From contig DIUT01000049.1 in NCBI GenBank assembly GCA_002423105.1, positions 9,452 to 73,451 of the forward strand: a DNA stretch of 64,000 nucleotides. The letters are read 5' to 3'. Under the pieces are notes generated by a model, which saw only the letters and a list, made by a program, of their open reading frames with translations, had not been told where the DNA came from and did no database searches. A program made the position numbers and the translations under genes. This DNA is from Geobacter sp. UBA6151. GTDB taxonomy: Bacteria; Desulfobacterota; Desulfuromonadia; Geobacterales; Pseudopelobacteraceae. Every line of letters starts with the position of its first letter. The first letter of the stretch is position 1. This document shows positions 36,099 to 45,024 of this stretch, one piece after another.

Positions 36099-36883
36099 TG
36101 TCAGTTCGCATCTTATTCATAGGTGACATCATCGGCAGCCCCGGACGGACCGCCATCAGCCGGGAATTACACCGGTTGGTGGACCGTCACGCCATAGATC
36201 TGGTCATTGCCAATGGCGAGAACGCGGCCGGCGGTTTCGGCATTACCCCGGATACGGCGGCAGAACTGTACCGCCAGGGAATCAACCTGCTAACCAGCGG
36301 CAACCATATCTGGGACAAAAAGGACAACAGCGGCTTCCTGGAGCGGGAGGAACGGATCATCCGCCCTTTGAACTACCCGCCCGGCACAGCTGGCCGCGGT
36401 TCCACGGTGGTGGAAACCCCCGGCGGCATCAAAGTCGGCGTGCTGAACCTGGAAGGGCGGGTTTACATGAAGAACCTGGACTGCCCCTTCCGCACTGCCG
36501 ATGCCGAGCTGGAACAGTTACGCAAAGCGACCTCCGTCATCCTGGTGGATATCCATGCCGAAGCCACCTCGGAAAAATCAGCTCTGGGCTGGTATCTTGA
36601 TGGCCGTGTTTCTGCCGTGGTGGGTACGCACACCCATGTCCAGACCGCTGACGAACGGGTTCTGCCAGGCGGTACCGCCTACATCAGTGATGTGGGAATG
36701 ACCGGCTCCTTTGATTCGGTAATCGGCCTTGACAAGGAACAGGCAATCCAGCGCTTCCTGACCCAGCAATCGATCAAGTTTGACGTGCCCAAGAAGGATC
36801 TACGGATCAACGCCGTCGTGATCGGAGTGGAAACCAAAACCGGCAAAGCGGTCAGTATCGAGAGAATAAATATAGCTTGTTAA
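36098..36883 (+). CDS. YmdB-type metallophosphoesterase
   Basis: A 261-residue protein of the TIGR00282/YmdB family, with metal ligands in ILFIGDIIGSPGRTA, NGENAAGGFGIT, TSGNHIWD and VGTHTHVQTADE. Relatives hydrolyse 2',3'-cyclic nucleotides and influence RNase Y. It starts at a GTG that overlaps the rny stop codon, so the two are coupled. tyrS follows after 19 bases. Confidence 0.92.
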   Translation: MSVRILFIGDIIGSPGRTAISRELHRLVDRHAIDLVIANGENAAGGFGITPDTAAELYRQGINLLTSGNHIWDKKDNSGFLEREERIIRPLNYPPGTAGRGSTVVETPGGIKVGVLNLEGRVYMKNLDCPFRTADAELEQLRKATSVILVDIHAEATSEKSALGWYLDGRVSAVVGTHTHVQTADERVLPGGTAYISDVGMTGSFDSVIGLDKEQAIQRFLTQQSIKFDVPKKDLRINAVVIGVETKTGKAVSIERINIAC

Positions 36884-36902
36884 GGATAGCAAGGAGCAAG
36901 GA

Positions 36903-38108
36903 ATGAGCGGAACCGTTGCCGAACAGATGGCCGTCATCAAACGCGGCTGTGTTGAACTGCTGGTCGAGAAGGAACTGGAAGACAAACTGGCCACAGGCCG
37001 CCCGCTGATCATCAAGGCCGGCTTCGACCCCACTGCGCCGGACCTGCACCTGGGTCACACCGTGCTGATCCAGAAACTGCGCCAGTTTCAGCAGTTGGGC
37101 CATGATGTGCACTTCCTGATCGGCGATTTCACCGGCATGATCGGTGATCCCACCGGCAAGTCAGAAACCCGCAAGGTGCTGACCCGCGAGGATGTGCTGC
37201 GTAACGCCGAGACTTACAAGGAACAGGTTTTCAAAATTCTCGATCCCGGGAAAACCAAGGTGGTCTTCAACTCCTCCTGGCTGAACGAGCTGGGCTGCGG
37301 CGGCATGATCGCCCTGGCTTCCAAGTACACCGTGGCCCGCATGCTGGAGCGGGACGACTTCCACAAGCGCTACACCGGCCAGCAGCCGATCGCCATCCAC
37401 GAATTCCTCTATCCCCTGATCCAAGGTTACGACTCGGTGGCCATGAAGGCCGACGTGGAACTGGGCGGTACCGACCAGAAATTCAACTTGTTAATGGGCC
37501 GCGAGCTGCAACGGGAGTGGGGCCAGCCCCCCCAGTGCGTCCTGACCATGCCGCTTCTGGAAGGACTGGACGGAGTCAACAAAATGTCCAAGTCCCTGGG
37601 CAACTACATCGGCATCAGTGAAACCCCGGACGAGATATTCGGCAAGGTAATGTCCATCTCCGACGTGCTGATGGTCCGCTACTACGAGCTGCTCTCCGAC
37701 ATGAGCATTGCTGACTTCGAAAAGCTGAAGAGCGGACTGGCTGACGGCTCCGTCCACCCCATGGCAGCTAAAAAGGCCCTGGGCCGCGAGATCGTCAGCC
37801 GTTTCCATGGCGCCAGAACTGGCGAGCAGGCAGAGGAAAACTTTGTCAAGCGTTTCAAGGAAAACGAGATACCGGAGGATATGCCCCAGGTTAGCTACAG
37901 CACCGCTGATTGCCCGCTGCTGCTGGCCAAGGCATTGACCGAGGTCGGCTTAACCAAATCCAACGGCGAGGCCCGTCGCTCCATAGATCAGGGCGGGGTC
38001 AAACTGAACGGCGAGAAGGTTTCCAACACCAACCTGGAACTGACCGCCAATGGCGAGTATATCGTCCAGATCGGCAAGCGCCGCTTTGTACGGATCGTTA
38101 TTGCCTGA
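36903..38108 (+). CDS. tyrS: Tyrosyl-tRNA synthetase
   Basis: A 401-residue class I synthetase of the TyrRS-Z type: GFDPTAPDLHLGHTVLIQKL (HLGH version of HIGH), GGTDQKFNLLMGRELQ, NKMSKSLGNYIGI (KMSKS), and a C-terminal S4 RNA-binding domain (SNGEARRSIDQGGVKLNGEKV). It charges tRNA-Tyr. AAGGAGCAAGG lies upstream. A strong terminator follows. Confidence 0.97.
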   Translation: MSGTVAEQMAVIKRGCVELLVEKELEDKLATGRPLIIKAGFDPTAPDLHLGHTVLIQKLRQFQQLGHDVHFLIGDFTGMIGDPTGKSETRKVLTREDVLRNAETYKEQVFKILDPGKTKVVFNSSWLNELGCGGMIALASKYTVARMLERDDFHKRYTGQQPIAIHEFLYPLIQGYDSVAMKADVELGGTDQKFNLLMGRELQREWGQPPQCVLTMPLLEGLDGVNKMSKSLGNYIGISETPDEIFGKVMSISDVLMVRYYELLSDMSIADFEKLKSGLADGSVHPMAAKKALGREIVSRFHGARTGEQAEENFVKRFKENEIPEDMPQVSYSTADCPLLLAKALTEVGLTKSNGEARRSIDQGGVKLNGEKVSNTNLELTANGEYIVQIGKRRFVRIVIA

Positions 38109-38128
38109 AAAGGGCAACAACGCAGAAA

Positions 38129-38181
38129 GCATCGCATAAAAAAGGGACAGCCCCACAGGCTGTCCCTTTTTTATGCGATGC
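38129..38181. terminator. Long hairpin terminator after tyrS
   Basis: The 21- to 23-bp arms (GCATCGCATAAAAAAGGGAC and its complement) are fully complementary around a short CCCACA-type loop, with the A and T runs inside the stem. It works in either direction on paper. Confidence 0.85.
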
Positions 38182-38320
38182 ACCGCCCCCTGAACTGGCA
38201 TCCTCGGCAATCTGTGTTATGCTTGCAACAGTACCGACAATCGCTGATTTTAATGCTGACCACACAGCGCCATTTCTACTGAATCGCTAGCAAGCACCTA
38301 CATTTTCCACTGGGGGATCT

Positions 38321-39025
38321 ATGTTCAAAATATTCATAGCAGCCGCTATTGCCACGGGAGCACTGGCGGTGAACTTTGTCGGTGCTTCAGCTCCGGCTTC
38401 ATCGATTTCTCCTGATGAAGCGCTGAAAAAACTTATGGATGGCAACAAGCGATATATGAATGGCGAGCTTACCCTGGCCCAACGCAGCACCAGCGAATCA
38501 AGAAAGAGTCTGGCAACATCTCAAAGTCCTTCAACGATTATTCTCTCCTGCTCAGACTCCCGCGTACCACCGGAGCTCTTATTCGATCAGGGATTGGGTG
38601 AGATATTTGTCGTCCGTGTGGCCGGCAACATTCCGGACCCGGTAATACTTGGCAGTATTGAATACGCTGCCGAACATCTTGGTTCTTCACTGATTGTCGT
38701 TCTTGGCCATGAGCGGTGTGGCGCGGTTAAGGCCACTGTTGACAGCAAAGGCAGGGGACATGGAAATATCGGCGCTATTGTCAAAACCATTTCTCCCGCT
38801 CTGAAAGTGGCACTACAGAGTTGTGCCGCCTGTGAAGATGACAAGAAATGTGCTGATACAAAAAAGGCGGCGTTCGTTGAATGCGTCATTGACGCCAACG
38901 TCAAGATGGTTGCCGCAAACCTTACCAGGAAGTCGAAGGTGTTGAGGCATCTGACCGAGCAGAAAAAAATACGGATAGTATCAGGCAAGTATGACCTTGA
39001 TAACGGCAAGGTAACGCTTTACTAA
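38321..39025 (+). CDS. Exported beta-class carbonic anhydrase
   Basis: A 234-residue protein with a signal peptide (MFKIFIAAAIATGALAVNFVGASA) and a beta-carbonic-anhydrase domain. Zinc ligands sit in SCSDSRVPPE (Cys and the Asp-Arg dyad) and GHERCGAV (His, Cys). It would interconvert CO2 and bicarbonate in the periplasm. Unusual is a loop with QSCAACEDDKKCAD (about residues 166-179), which adds a CxxC and one more cysteine between the core and the last helices. GGGGATCT precedes ATG. It stands alone. Confidence 0.92.
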   Translation: MFKIFIAAAIATGALAVNFVGASAPASSISPDEALKKLMDGNKRYMNGELTLAQRSTSESRKSLATSQSPSTIILSCSDSRVPPELLFDQGLGEIFVVRVAGNIPDPVILGSIEYAAEHLGSSLIVVLGHERCGAVKATVDSKGRGHGNIGAIVKTISPALKVALQSCAACEDDKKCADTKKAAFVECVIDANVKMVAANLTRKSKVLRHLTEQKKIRIVSGKYDLDNGKVTLY

Positions 39026-39083
39026 TTCATAGGGCAGCAATCGCTTATGGTTTCCTCCCTCATCAAAACAAATTATATAGCTG

Positions 39084-39689
39084 TTACGGTGTGAGCCCGT
39101 CGGAAATGTTCGACCGCTGCAATTCGGCGCCACTGCCATTGACGGCTGCAACTTGGTAGTAATAGCTAGTCCCGACCGCCACGGTGGTGTCCAGATAGGT
39201 GGTTATAGTAATGTCAGAGTGCAACAGGGTGAGATTGGTGGCCGATGTTCCGCGATATATCCTGTAGCTGACAGCACCGCTTACAGTAGCCCATGAGAGG
39301 GACACGCCAGTTCCTGAAATGGAACCTACCAGGGCAAACGACCCTCCTGAAGCAGTTGCCTGGATTTCGTTCGAGGCGTTTGACGAGCCGTCGTCATTTT
39401 TGGCGGTCACCTGGTAGTAGTAGGTGGTTCCGCCAACCGTCGAGTTGTCTGTATAGGTTGTTACAGTAATATCCGTTGCAACCCGGGTTTTAGAGCTGAG
39501 CCCGCCAGACGTAGTACCCCGGTAGACACTGTAGCTTTTTGCGTTGGATACGGCTGACCAACTGAGAGTAATCGGATTGTTGGAGGTTACGGATAGACCT
39601 TTGGGAGTTTCCGGGGTATCGCCGCAACCTGTCAGCAGCAGAACTGTTATGGCCAGCAGCAGCACCGTGATGGTATTTACGGGTTTCAT
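39084..39689 (-). CDS. Lipoprotein with two fibronectin type III domains
   Basis: A 201-residue protein with a lipoprotein signal (MKPVNTITVLLLAITVLLLTGCGD, lipobox LTGC, Cys 22). Two FN3 repeats follow, each with the family's W and Y pattern: TLSWSAVSNAKSYSVYRGT ... TTYYYQVTA and SLSWATVSGAVSYRIYRGT ... TSYYYQVAA. It is likely anchored in the outer membrane and extracytoplasmic; the ligand is unknown. GAGATATCC precedes the start. The 198 bases up to the next gene show nothing clear. Confidence 0.85.
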   Translation of the reverse strand: MKPVNTITVLLLAITVLLLTGCGDTPETPKGLSVTSNNPITLSWSAVSNAKSYSVYRGTTSGGLSSKTRVATDITVTTYTDNSTVGGTTYYYQVTAKNDDGSSNASNEIQATASGGSFALVGSISGTGVSLSWATVSGAVSYRIYRGTSATNLTLLHSDITITTYLDTTVAVGTSYYYQVAAVNGSGAELQRSNISDGLTP

Positions 39690-39887
39690 GGATATCTCCT
39701 TTATTATCCCCGATCATATCGGTTTGATGAGAATTTAAAATACAGTATATTCAACTACCCTGCGAATAAACCACATAATACTACCATACACAGACTATCT
39801 GTCCAACCACGGAATTTTACTCGAAAAACCTCCTGTCCTTTGGTAGTTTACAACAATTATTGCTGATACAGCGGGACGAGGATAGTA

Positions 39888-41084
39888 ATGGAACAACGGA
39901 TAGTGGGAGCAGAAACAGTCAGAATGCTGGAGTTGGGGCATCCCTGGGTAATTGCCGACAACTTCACCAAACGCTGGCCCAGTGGCAGAGCTGGTGATCT
40001 GGTGCAGTTGATCGATGAGCGAGGCAAAATGCTGGCAACAGCACTGCTGGACCCGGCGGACCGGGTAGTGGCGCGGGTGCTTTCCCGCTTGCCGATGCAG
40101 CTTGACCGGAACTGGCTGAAAAAAAGGTTACAGACAGCTCTTGCCCTGCGGGAGAACCATCTCGACCTGACTGGCACCAATGCCTACCGGCTGGTAAACG
40201 GCGAGGGGGACGGTTTACCAGGCCTGACCATTGACCGCTACGCCGATTACCTGATGGTACAACTCTACTGCGAAGGCTGGCGGTCCTTCCTTCCGCTGCT
40301 GACCGTCACCTTGCAGGAACTGCTAAGTCCGGTCGGCATCTACGAGAAAGCCCGCCCCCAGAATACCCGTGAACTGGAGGCGGCCAGTGACAGCAAAAAG
40401 TACGGCAGGCTGCTGGCAGGCACTGCTGCGCCACATCACCTGAAGGTGCAGGAAAACAACCTGACCTTTTTGGTATCAATGGAAGAAGGTCTCAACACCG
40501 GCCTGTTTCTGGATCAGCGGGAAAACCGCCGGGCACTGCTGGCCCGTATACCCGGCAAGCGCTTTCTTAACCTCTTTGCCTACACCGGCGCTTTTTCCGT
40601 GGCAGCCGCAGCAGCCGGAGCCACTCAGGTTACCTCGGTGGATGTCTCGCCAAGCTATACCGATTGGAACCGTGCTAATTTTGAAGCCAACCGGATTAAC
40701 CCAAAAAAACACCGCTTCCTGGTTGGGGACTGCATGGCAAAGCTGGTGGAACTGAAAGCGGCCAATGAGCGTTTTGACTGCATCCTGATGGACCCGCCTT
40801 CCTTCTCCACCACCGGCAAGGGGCGCTTTACCACCCGGGGCGGCACCAGCGACCTGGTGGCTGCAAGCCTGCCGTTACTGGTTGATGGAGGTTTGCTGAT
40901 CTGCTCATCCAACCACCAAAAGACTGATCTGGCCGACTACCTGAAGGAACTGCGCCGCGGCGCTTTGCAGGCCAAGATGGAGTTGCGGGTGATCAAGCAA
41001 CGCGGACAGTCGGCGGATTTTCCCTTTCCGGTCACCTTCCCGGAAGGGCGCTATCTGAAGTATCTGGTCTGCTCAAAGAGCTAA
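39888..41084 (+). CDS. RlmI-like class I SAM-dependent rRNA methyltransferase
   Basis: A 398-residue protein with an N-terminal PUA-like RNA-binding domain (GHPWVIADNFTKRW ... LIDERGKMLATALLDP), an RlmI-type middle (EKARPQNTRELE..., NNLTFLVSMEEGLNTGLFLDQRENR), and a Rossmann methylase domain with FLNLFAYTGAFSVAAAAAGA (SAM motif I) and CILMDPPSFST (catalytic motif IV). The family methylates 23S rRNA C1962 at carbon 5 (RlmI). Named by family only. Confidence 0.88.
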   Translation: MEQRIVGAETVRMLELGHPWVIADNFTKRWPSGRAGDLVQLIDERGKMLATALLDPADRVVARVLSRLPMQLDRNWLKKRLQTALALRENHLDLTGTNAYRLVNGEGDGLPGLTIDRYADYLMVQLYCEGWRSFLPLLTVTLQELLSPVGIYEKARPQNTRELEAASDSKKYGRLLAGTAAPHHLKVQENNLTFLVSMEEGLNTGLFLDQRENRRALLARIPGKRFLNLFAYTGAFSVAAAAAGATQVTSVDVSPSYTDWNRANFEANRINPKKHRFLVGDCMAKLVELKAANERFDCILMDPPSFSTTGKGRFTTRGGTSDLVAASLPLLVDGGLLICSSNHQKTDLADYLKELRRGALQAKMELRVIKQRGQSADFPFPVTFPEGRYLKYLVCSKS

Positions 41085-41133
41085 ACCCAGAAAACCTTGC
41101 CTCTCACAAAGGAACAAGTCTCAAAGAAAGTAG

Positions 41134-41184
41134 CGTCTTACGAAAAGACGTCCACCTACCATTACGTTTTGTGGGTCTTTTTTT
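41134..41184 (+). terminator. Probable terminator after the RlmI-like gene
   Basis: CGTCTT-ACGA-AAGACG forms a small stem, and ACCTAC pairs with GTGGGT (with a G-U pair) just before a seven-base T run. Two alternative stems are possible. Confidence 0.45.
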
Positions 41185-41274
41185 ACACCTACTGTTTTTT
41201 ACTGTTATTCTTGGTGCGCTTTGTGAGCTTTGTGTGAACAAATGTCATTTGGGGTTAAAACAAGGAGGAACAAC

Positions 41275-41607
41275 ATGGGATTTTTAATCAACTGGCTGGT
41301 TTCCGGCTTGGCTATCGTTATTGCCGCCTACCTGCTGCCCGGTATCAGGCTGACCGGTTTCTTTGCCGCTCTGGTAACGGCACTGGTGCTGGGTCTGATC
41401 AACGCCGTAATCAAGCCGGTATTACTGTTGCTGACTCTGCCGATTAACATTCTGACCCTGGGACTGTTCACCCTGGTGGTCAACGCCCTGCTGATTCTGC
41501 TGACTGCCAAGATCGTGCCCGGTTTTCAGGTGGACGGCTTCTGGTGGGCCTTGGCCTTTAGTGTGGTGTTGGCCCTGGTTAACTTTGGTTTGAGCATTTT
41601 CAAATAG
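41275..41607 (+). CDS. YvlD-like small membrane protein (phage-holin-family label)
   Basis: A 110-residue protein with four hydrophobic helices: INWLVSGLAIVIAAYLLPGI, FFAALVTALVLGLINAVIKP, NILTLGLFTLVVNALLILL and FWWALAFSVVLALVNFGLS. The pattern of a Pro/Gly-flanked LLPGI and LINAVIKPVLLLLTLPINILTLG is characteristic of the YvlD family, labelled phage holin family IV but found in chromosomes. Function unknown. ATG 41275 has AAGGAGG upstream. Its TAG overlaps the GTG of the next gene. Confidence 0.85.
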   Translation: MGFLINWLVSGLAIVIAAYLLPGIRLTGFFAALVTALVLGLINAVIKPVLLLLTLPINILTLGLFTLVVNALLILLTAKIVPGFQVDGFWWALAFSVVLALVNFGLSIFK

Positions 41608-41930
41608 TGATGATTGAGATTAATGAAGCCGATATCCAGGTGGAGTTTTACCGCGGTTCCGGCCCTGGCGGCCAGCACCGCAACACCACCGATTCTGCTG
41701 TGCGGATCCGGCATCTGCCAACAGGTATCGTGGTACATGCAGCAGAGAACCGCTCCCAGTTACGAAACCGTGAAGTTGCTATGGAGCGTTTGCGTGCCGC
41801 ACTGGAGAAGCGCAACAAGAAGGTAAAAAAGCGGATTGCCACCAAGGTTTCCAAGGGCCAGAAGGAAAAACGACTGACGGATAAACGGATGGCGGCATTG
41901 CGTAAGAGACTGCGCAGGCCGGAAGATTAG
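41607..41930 (+). CDS. Small GGQ-domain peptidyl-tRNA hydrolase-like protein
   Basis: A 107-residue stand-alone peptide-release-factor domain. It carries FYRGSGPGGQHRNTTDSAVRI with the catalytic GGQ loop (about residues 20-23) that hydrolyses peptidyl-tRNA, then RSQLRNREVAMERL and a basic lysine-rich tail. It lacks any stop-codon-recognition domain. The form resembles ArfB/YaeJ and related RF-like rescue factors for stalled ribosomes, though it is shorter than ArfB. Start GTG 41607 or ATG 41610. Confidence 0.85.
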   Translation: MMIEINEADIQVEFYRGSGPGGQHRNTTDSAVRIRHLPTGIVVHAAENRSQLRNREVAMERLRAALEKRNKKVKKRIATKVSKGQKEKRLTDKRMAALRKRLRRPED

Positions 41931-41935
41931 ACGAG

Positions 41936-41971
41936 AACAGCCCGCCACCGGAAGACCGGCAGCGGGCTGTT
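41936..41971. terminator. Hairpin between convergent genes
   Basis: AACAGCCCGC and GCGGGCTGTT are a perfect 10-bp inverted repeat around CCGG-containing bases. It lies between the GGQ gene and the oppositely oriented nifU-like gene. There is no T run, so the terminator role is inferred. Confidence 0.6.
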
Positions 41972-41993
41972 AGCTCATCGTCAGCAATGATGA

Positions 41994-42218
41994 CTAGCGG
42001 ACCTGCTGCACCTCAACAATCTCAGGAATCTGCTCCTTGATCGCTTTCTCGATTCCCATTTTGAGGGTCATGGTGGACATGGGGCAGGAACCACACGCCC
42101 CTTGCAGCCTGACCTTGACGATATTGTCAGCCGTTACCTCCACCAGTTCCACATCACCGCCGTCGCGCTGTAGCATGGGACGGACCTGCTCTAAAACTGC
42201 CTGTACTTTTTCAAGCAT
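41994..42218 (-). CDS. NifU-like Fe-S scaffold domain protein
   Basis: A 74-residue protein equal to the C-terminal NifU domain: RPMLQRDGGDVELVEV, then VKVRLQGACGSCPMSTMTLK with the CxxC (CGSC) that binds an Fe-S cluster at a dimer interface, and GIEKAIKEQIPEIVEV. It assembles or carries 4Fe-4S clusters, important in an Fe-S-rich anaerobe. AAAGGAG precedes the start. It is monocistronic. Confidence 0.93.
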   Translation of the reverse strand: MLEKVQAVLEQVRPMLQRDGGDVELVEVTADNIVKVRLQGACGSCPMSTMTLKMGIEKAIKEQIPEIVEVQQVR

Positions 42219-42340
42219 TGTACATCTCCTTTGTGATACTCGGCGTAAGCTATCCGCCGGATGAGTTTTAACTTCCTTATTTCCGTATAGCTGTTTTTAC
42301 CGGAAAATGCACGGGGAAATCAAACCCGGGAGCGCCCAAG

Positions 42341-43297
42341 CTATTTCTGATGTATGGCAGAGAGCTGCCAACTGCCATTTCCGACAGGCCTGGTAAATGT
42401 CCAGTACTCTTCAAAGCGTACAGGCTCTGTTTTGCTGCCTTCAACCACTGCTCCGCTACTTTCATCGGTCGTATAATCCAGCAGATTGGCTTGAATCAGG
42501 GTTGTAAGGTAATCCTGTCCGGACTCCTGCCATGCCTCGGCAATTTCAACCTTTCTTACAGCAATATTTTCCAGTCTGTTGACCCGTCCATCTTTCAGCA
42601 ATTTATCAATATCACCCTGAAAAATCTGTCGCATCTCTTCAGTAAGCATACCGGAAACCGATGATAGATCGCGGTTCATCCAGGCAGCCTGGATTCTGAA
42701 GAAACGGTCCATGGCGGTGTCATTGAAGGCAGCTTCGCTAAAACCGGGGTCCATCTGGCGGATATGGGTTATGCCACTATCAAGCTCAGCGCTAGAGGGC
42801 TCAAGCGCCTGATAGGCAACTGGCTCAGCACGCAGCACATCAACTGGCGCATTCCCCTGATATCCTGTGGCAGGCTGCATGCTCTCTGCCCGCTTGCGTT
42901 GCATAAAGCGGTAGAGAAAATAGCCTGCTCCGGCCAGCAGCAGTATTGGGAACAGGCCCATTCCGCCCCCACCGCCCATGCCGCCGGTTCCGGCGCCGGC
43001 AAAGCTGCTAAACAGCATACTGCCCAACATACCCCCCATCAGACCGCCCGCCATGCTCCGTAAAAAACCACCGCCTGCCTGTGGTTGCTGCATTTGACCG
43101 GGCGCGGGAGCTGCCTGCTGCCGCTGCTGACTGGGCTGCGTACTTGGCGATGCCGGTTTGGTGTAGGTACGGGAACCACGGCTGCCCATCGAACGGCTGC
43201 CACCACCCCTGGCGTGGGCGTTCAGCTCCATAACCGTGATGCTTAAAAACAGGGCCGCTACAACTACTGCAAACACTCTTCCAATCTGTCGTTTCAT
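42341..43297 (-). CDS. Tim44-like domain membrane protein
   Basis: A 318-residue protein: signal or first helix (RVFAVVVAALFLSITVMEL), a Gly/Ser/Gln-rich low-complexity stretch (about 30-80), glycine-rich hydrophobic segments (MAGGLMGGMLGSMLFSSFAGAG; LFPILLLAGAGYFLYRFM) and a C-terminal Tim44-like domain of the NTF2 fold (DRFFRIQAAWMNRDLSSVSGMLTEEM ... YWTFTRPVGNGSWQLSAIHQ). The bacterial function of this family is unclear. It is a single gene. Confidence 0.85.
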   Translation of the reverse strand: MKRQIGRVFAVVVAALFLSITVMELNAHARGGGSRSMGSRGSRTYTKPASPSTQPSQQRQQAAPAPGQMQQPQAGGGFLRSMAGGLMGGMLGSMLFSSFAGAGTGGMGGGGGMGLFPILLLAGAGYFLYRFMQRKRAESMQPATGYQGNAPVDVLRAEPVAYQALEPSSAELDSGITHIRQMDPGFSEAAFNDTAMDRFFRIQAAWMNRDLSSVSGMLTEEMRQIFQGDIDKLLKDGRVNRLENIAVRKVEIAEAWQESGQDYLTTLIQANLLDYTTDESSGAVVEGSKTEPVRFEEYWTFTRPVGNGSWQLSAIHQK

Positions 43298-43360
43298 TGA
43301 TAAGACTCCTTTTGTGGTTAATCATCTGAAAATATGCTGCGGGAAAGCTGCAAACTACTA

Positions 43361-44326
43361 TTAAGCTTCATCAGGTAAAGCCGTGCTGCTGACTGCACAC
43401 TCCTTTGCTGATGCTGCTTCACGGTTAACCATAAGCGACACGCATATTGCTACCACAAGACTCAGGATTATGACCGCCAGGGACAGGGCGATCGGCACAT
43501 GTATGCCCAGCATGATCAAAATCATCTTGACACCGACAAAGGCCAGGATGAACGAGATGCCGAACTTGAGGTAGATGAACATGCCCATGACGTTAGCCAG
43601 CAGAAAATAGAGCGCCCGCAAACCCATGATGGCAAACACATTGGAGGTCAGCACGATAAACGGATCAAGGGTGATGGCAAAAATGGCCGGGATTGAATCC
43701 AGGGCAAAGACCAGATCAGTACCTTCCACCACCAGCAACACCATGAACAGGGGACTGGCGATCCAGAGCCCCATGCGGCGAGTGACAAACCAGTCGCCCC
43801 GGATCTGTTTTGTCATCGGCACAAATCTGCGGGTCAGGCGCACCAGCAGGTTATTGTCCGGGTCCATTTTGTGCTCACCGCCAAAGGCCATCTTCCAGGC
43901 AGTGTACAGCAAAACCGCGCCGAAAATATAAAAGAGCCACTGAAAGCGCTCCAGCAGTTCCGCACCGACAAAAATGAACAGCACCCGCATGATCAGCGCG
44001 CCCAAAATACCCCACTTCAGCACCCGCGCCTGCAACTCGCCACGTACACCAAAAACGGTAAAGATCATGATGAACACAAACAGGTTGTCCACTGACAGCG
44101 ATTTTTCAATCAGATAGCCGGTCAAAAATTCAAGGGCCTGCTGCTTGCCGAGCATAATATAGATGCCCGCATTAAACACTAGGGCAAGACAGATCCAGAC
44201 CAGACTCCAGCCCAGGGCCTCCTTGAACGAAACCTGATGACTTTTGCGGTTCATCCCCAGGTCAACCGCCAGCATAATGCCCACAAGCACGATAAAGCTG
44301 CCCCACATAATGGTGGATGAGGTCAT
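43361..44326 (-). CDS. TerC/Alx-family membrane protein, probable manganese exporter
   Basis: A 321-residue integral membrane protein with about seven to nine helices. TerC motifs include YLIEKSLSVDNLFVFIMIF (with the conserved acidic and asparagine residues) and LLVVEGTDLVFALDSIPAIFAIT (second acidic motif). E. coli Alx of this family exports Mn2+, and the operon is headed by a manganese riboswitch (45419-45522), which supports the same role. ATGA overlap couples it to dedA. Confidence 0.9.
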   Translation of the reverse strand: MTSSTIMWGSFIVLVGIMLAVDLGMNRKSHQVSFKEALGWSLVWICLALVFNAGIYIMLGKQQALEFLTGYLIEKSLSVDNLFVFIMIFTVFGVRGELQARVLKWGILGALIMRVLFIFVGAELLERFQWLFYIFGAVLLYTAWKMAFGGEHKMDPDNNLLVRLTRRFVPMTKQIRGDWFVTRRMGLWIASPLFMVLLVVEGTDLVFALDSIPAIFAITLDPFIVLTSNVFAIMGLRALYFLLANVMGMFIYLKFGISFILAFVGVKMILIMLGIHVPIALSLAVIILSLVVAICVSLMVNREAASAKECAVSSTALPDEA

Positions 44327-44967
44327 GAATGATTTTCCTTTTTGTTTGCAATCGGCAGCCTGCGTTTTTTATGCAGGTACAGGTAAGCAGACAGTACCAA
44401 CAGACAGCTGCCAAGCGCCCATACAACAGCCTGCCGTGACATTTGTGTGATCAGCTGCTGATTGTCCCCAATGACGTAACCAACCCACGCCAGCACGGCA
44501 CACCAGATTGTTGCTCCCAAGGTGGTGTAAAAGGCGAACCGGGCATGGTTCATCCGCGCCAAACCGGCCGGAACCGATATCAATTGCCGAATAACCGGTA
44601 ATAAACGGCCGATGAAAGTGGAAATTTCTCCATGCTGCTGAAAAAACCGCTCAGCCTTCTCAAGCTTTATTTCCGCAAGCCCCACAAAGCGTCCATAGTG
44701 AAGCACCAGCGGACGCCCCAGATACAGTGCCCCGTAGTAATTGGCATACGCCCCGGTCAGGCTTCCCAAACCACCGGCCAGTACAGCAAGCCATGGATTC
44801 ATCCTGCCCTGGTAAATTAGATATCCAGCAGGTGGCATGACCATTTCACTGGGAAAGGGGATGACTGAACTTTCTACAGCCATAAGTAGAAAGATGCCGG
44901 GATAGCCCAGTGTTCCGACAACCTCGACAAGCCAGTGAATCATGTCATGCAGCATCACAGCCTCCAA
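44323..44967 (-). CDS. DedA-family membrane protein
   Basis: A 214-residue protein with four to six helices and the family motifs FPSEMVMPPAGYL, GGLGSLTGAYANYYGALYLGR, FIGRLLPVIRQLISVPAGLARM (the conserved Gly-Arg region) and the end helices. DedA proteins are linked to lipid-carrier (C55-P) flipping and membrane homeostasis. It is co-transcribed with the TerC gene, to which it is linked by an ATGA overlap, and lies behind the manganese riboswitch. Confidence 0.92.
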   Translation of the reverse strand: MEAVMLHDMIHWLVEVVGTLGYPGIFLLMAVESSVIPFPSEMVMPPAGYLIYQGRMNPWLAVLAGGLGSLTGAYANYYGALYLGRPLVLHYGRFVGLAEIKLEKAERFFQQHGEISTFIGRLLPVIRQLISVPAGLARMNHARFAFYTTLGATIWCAVLAWVGYVIGDNQQLITQMSRQAVVWALGSCLLVLSAYLYLHKKRRLPIANKKENHS

Positions 44968-45024
44968 AATACGCTCATTAAGCGTTGCACAGATGGACCA
45001 CGACCACTCGAATAACTAGACGCC

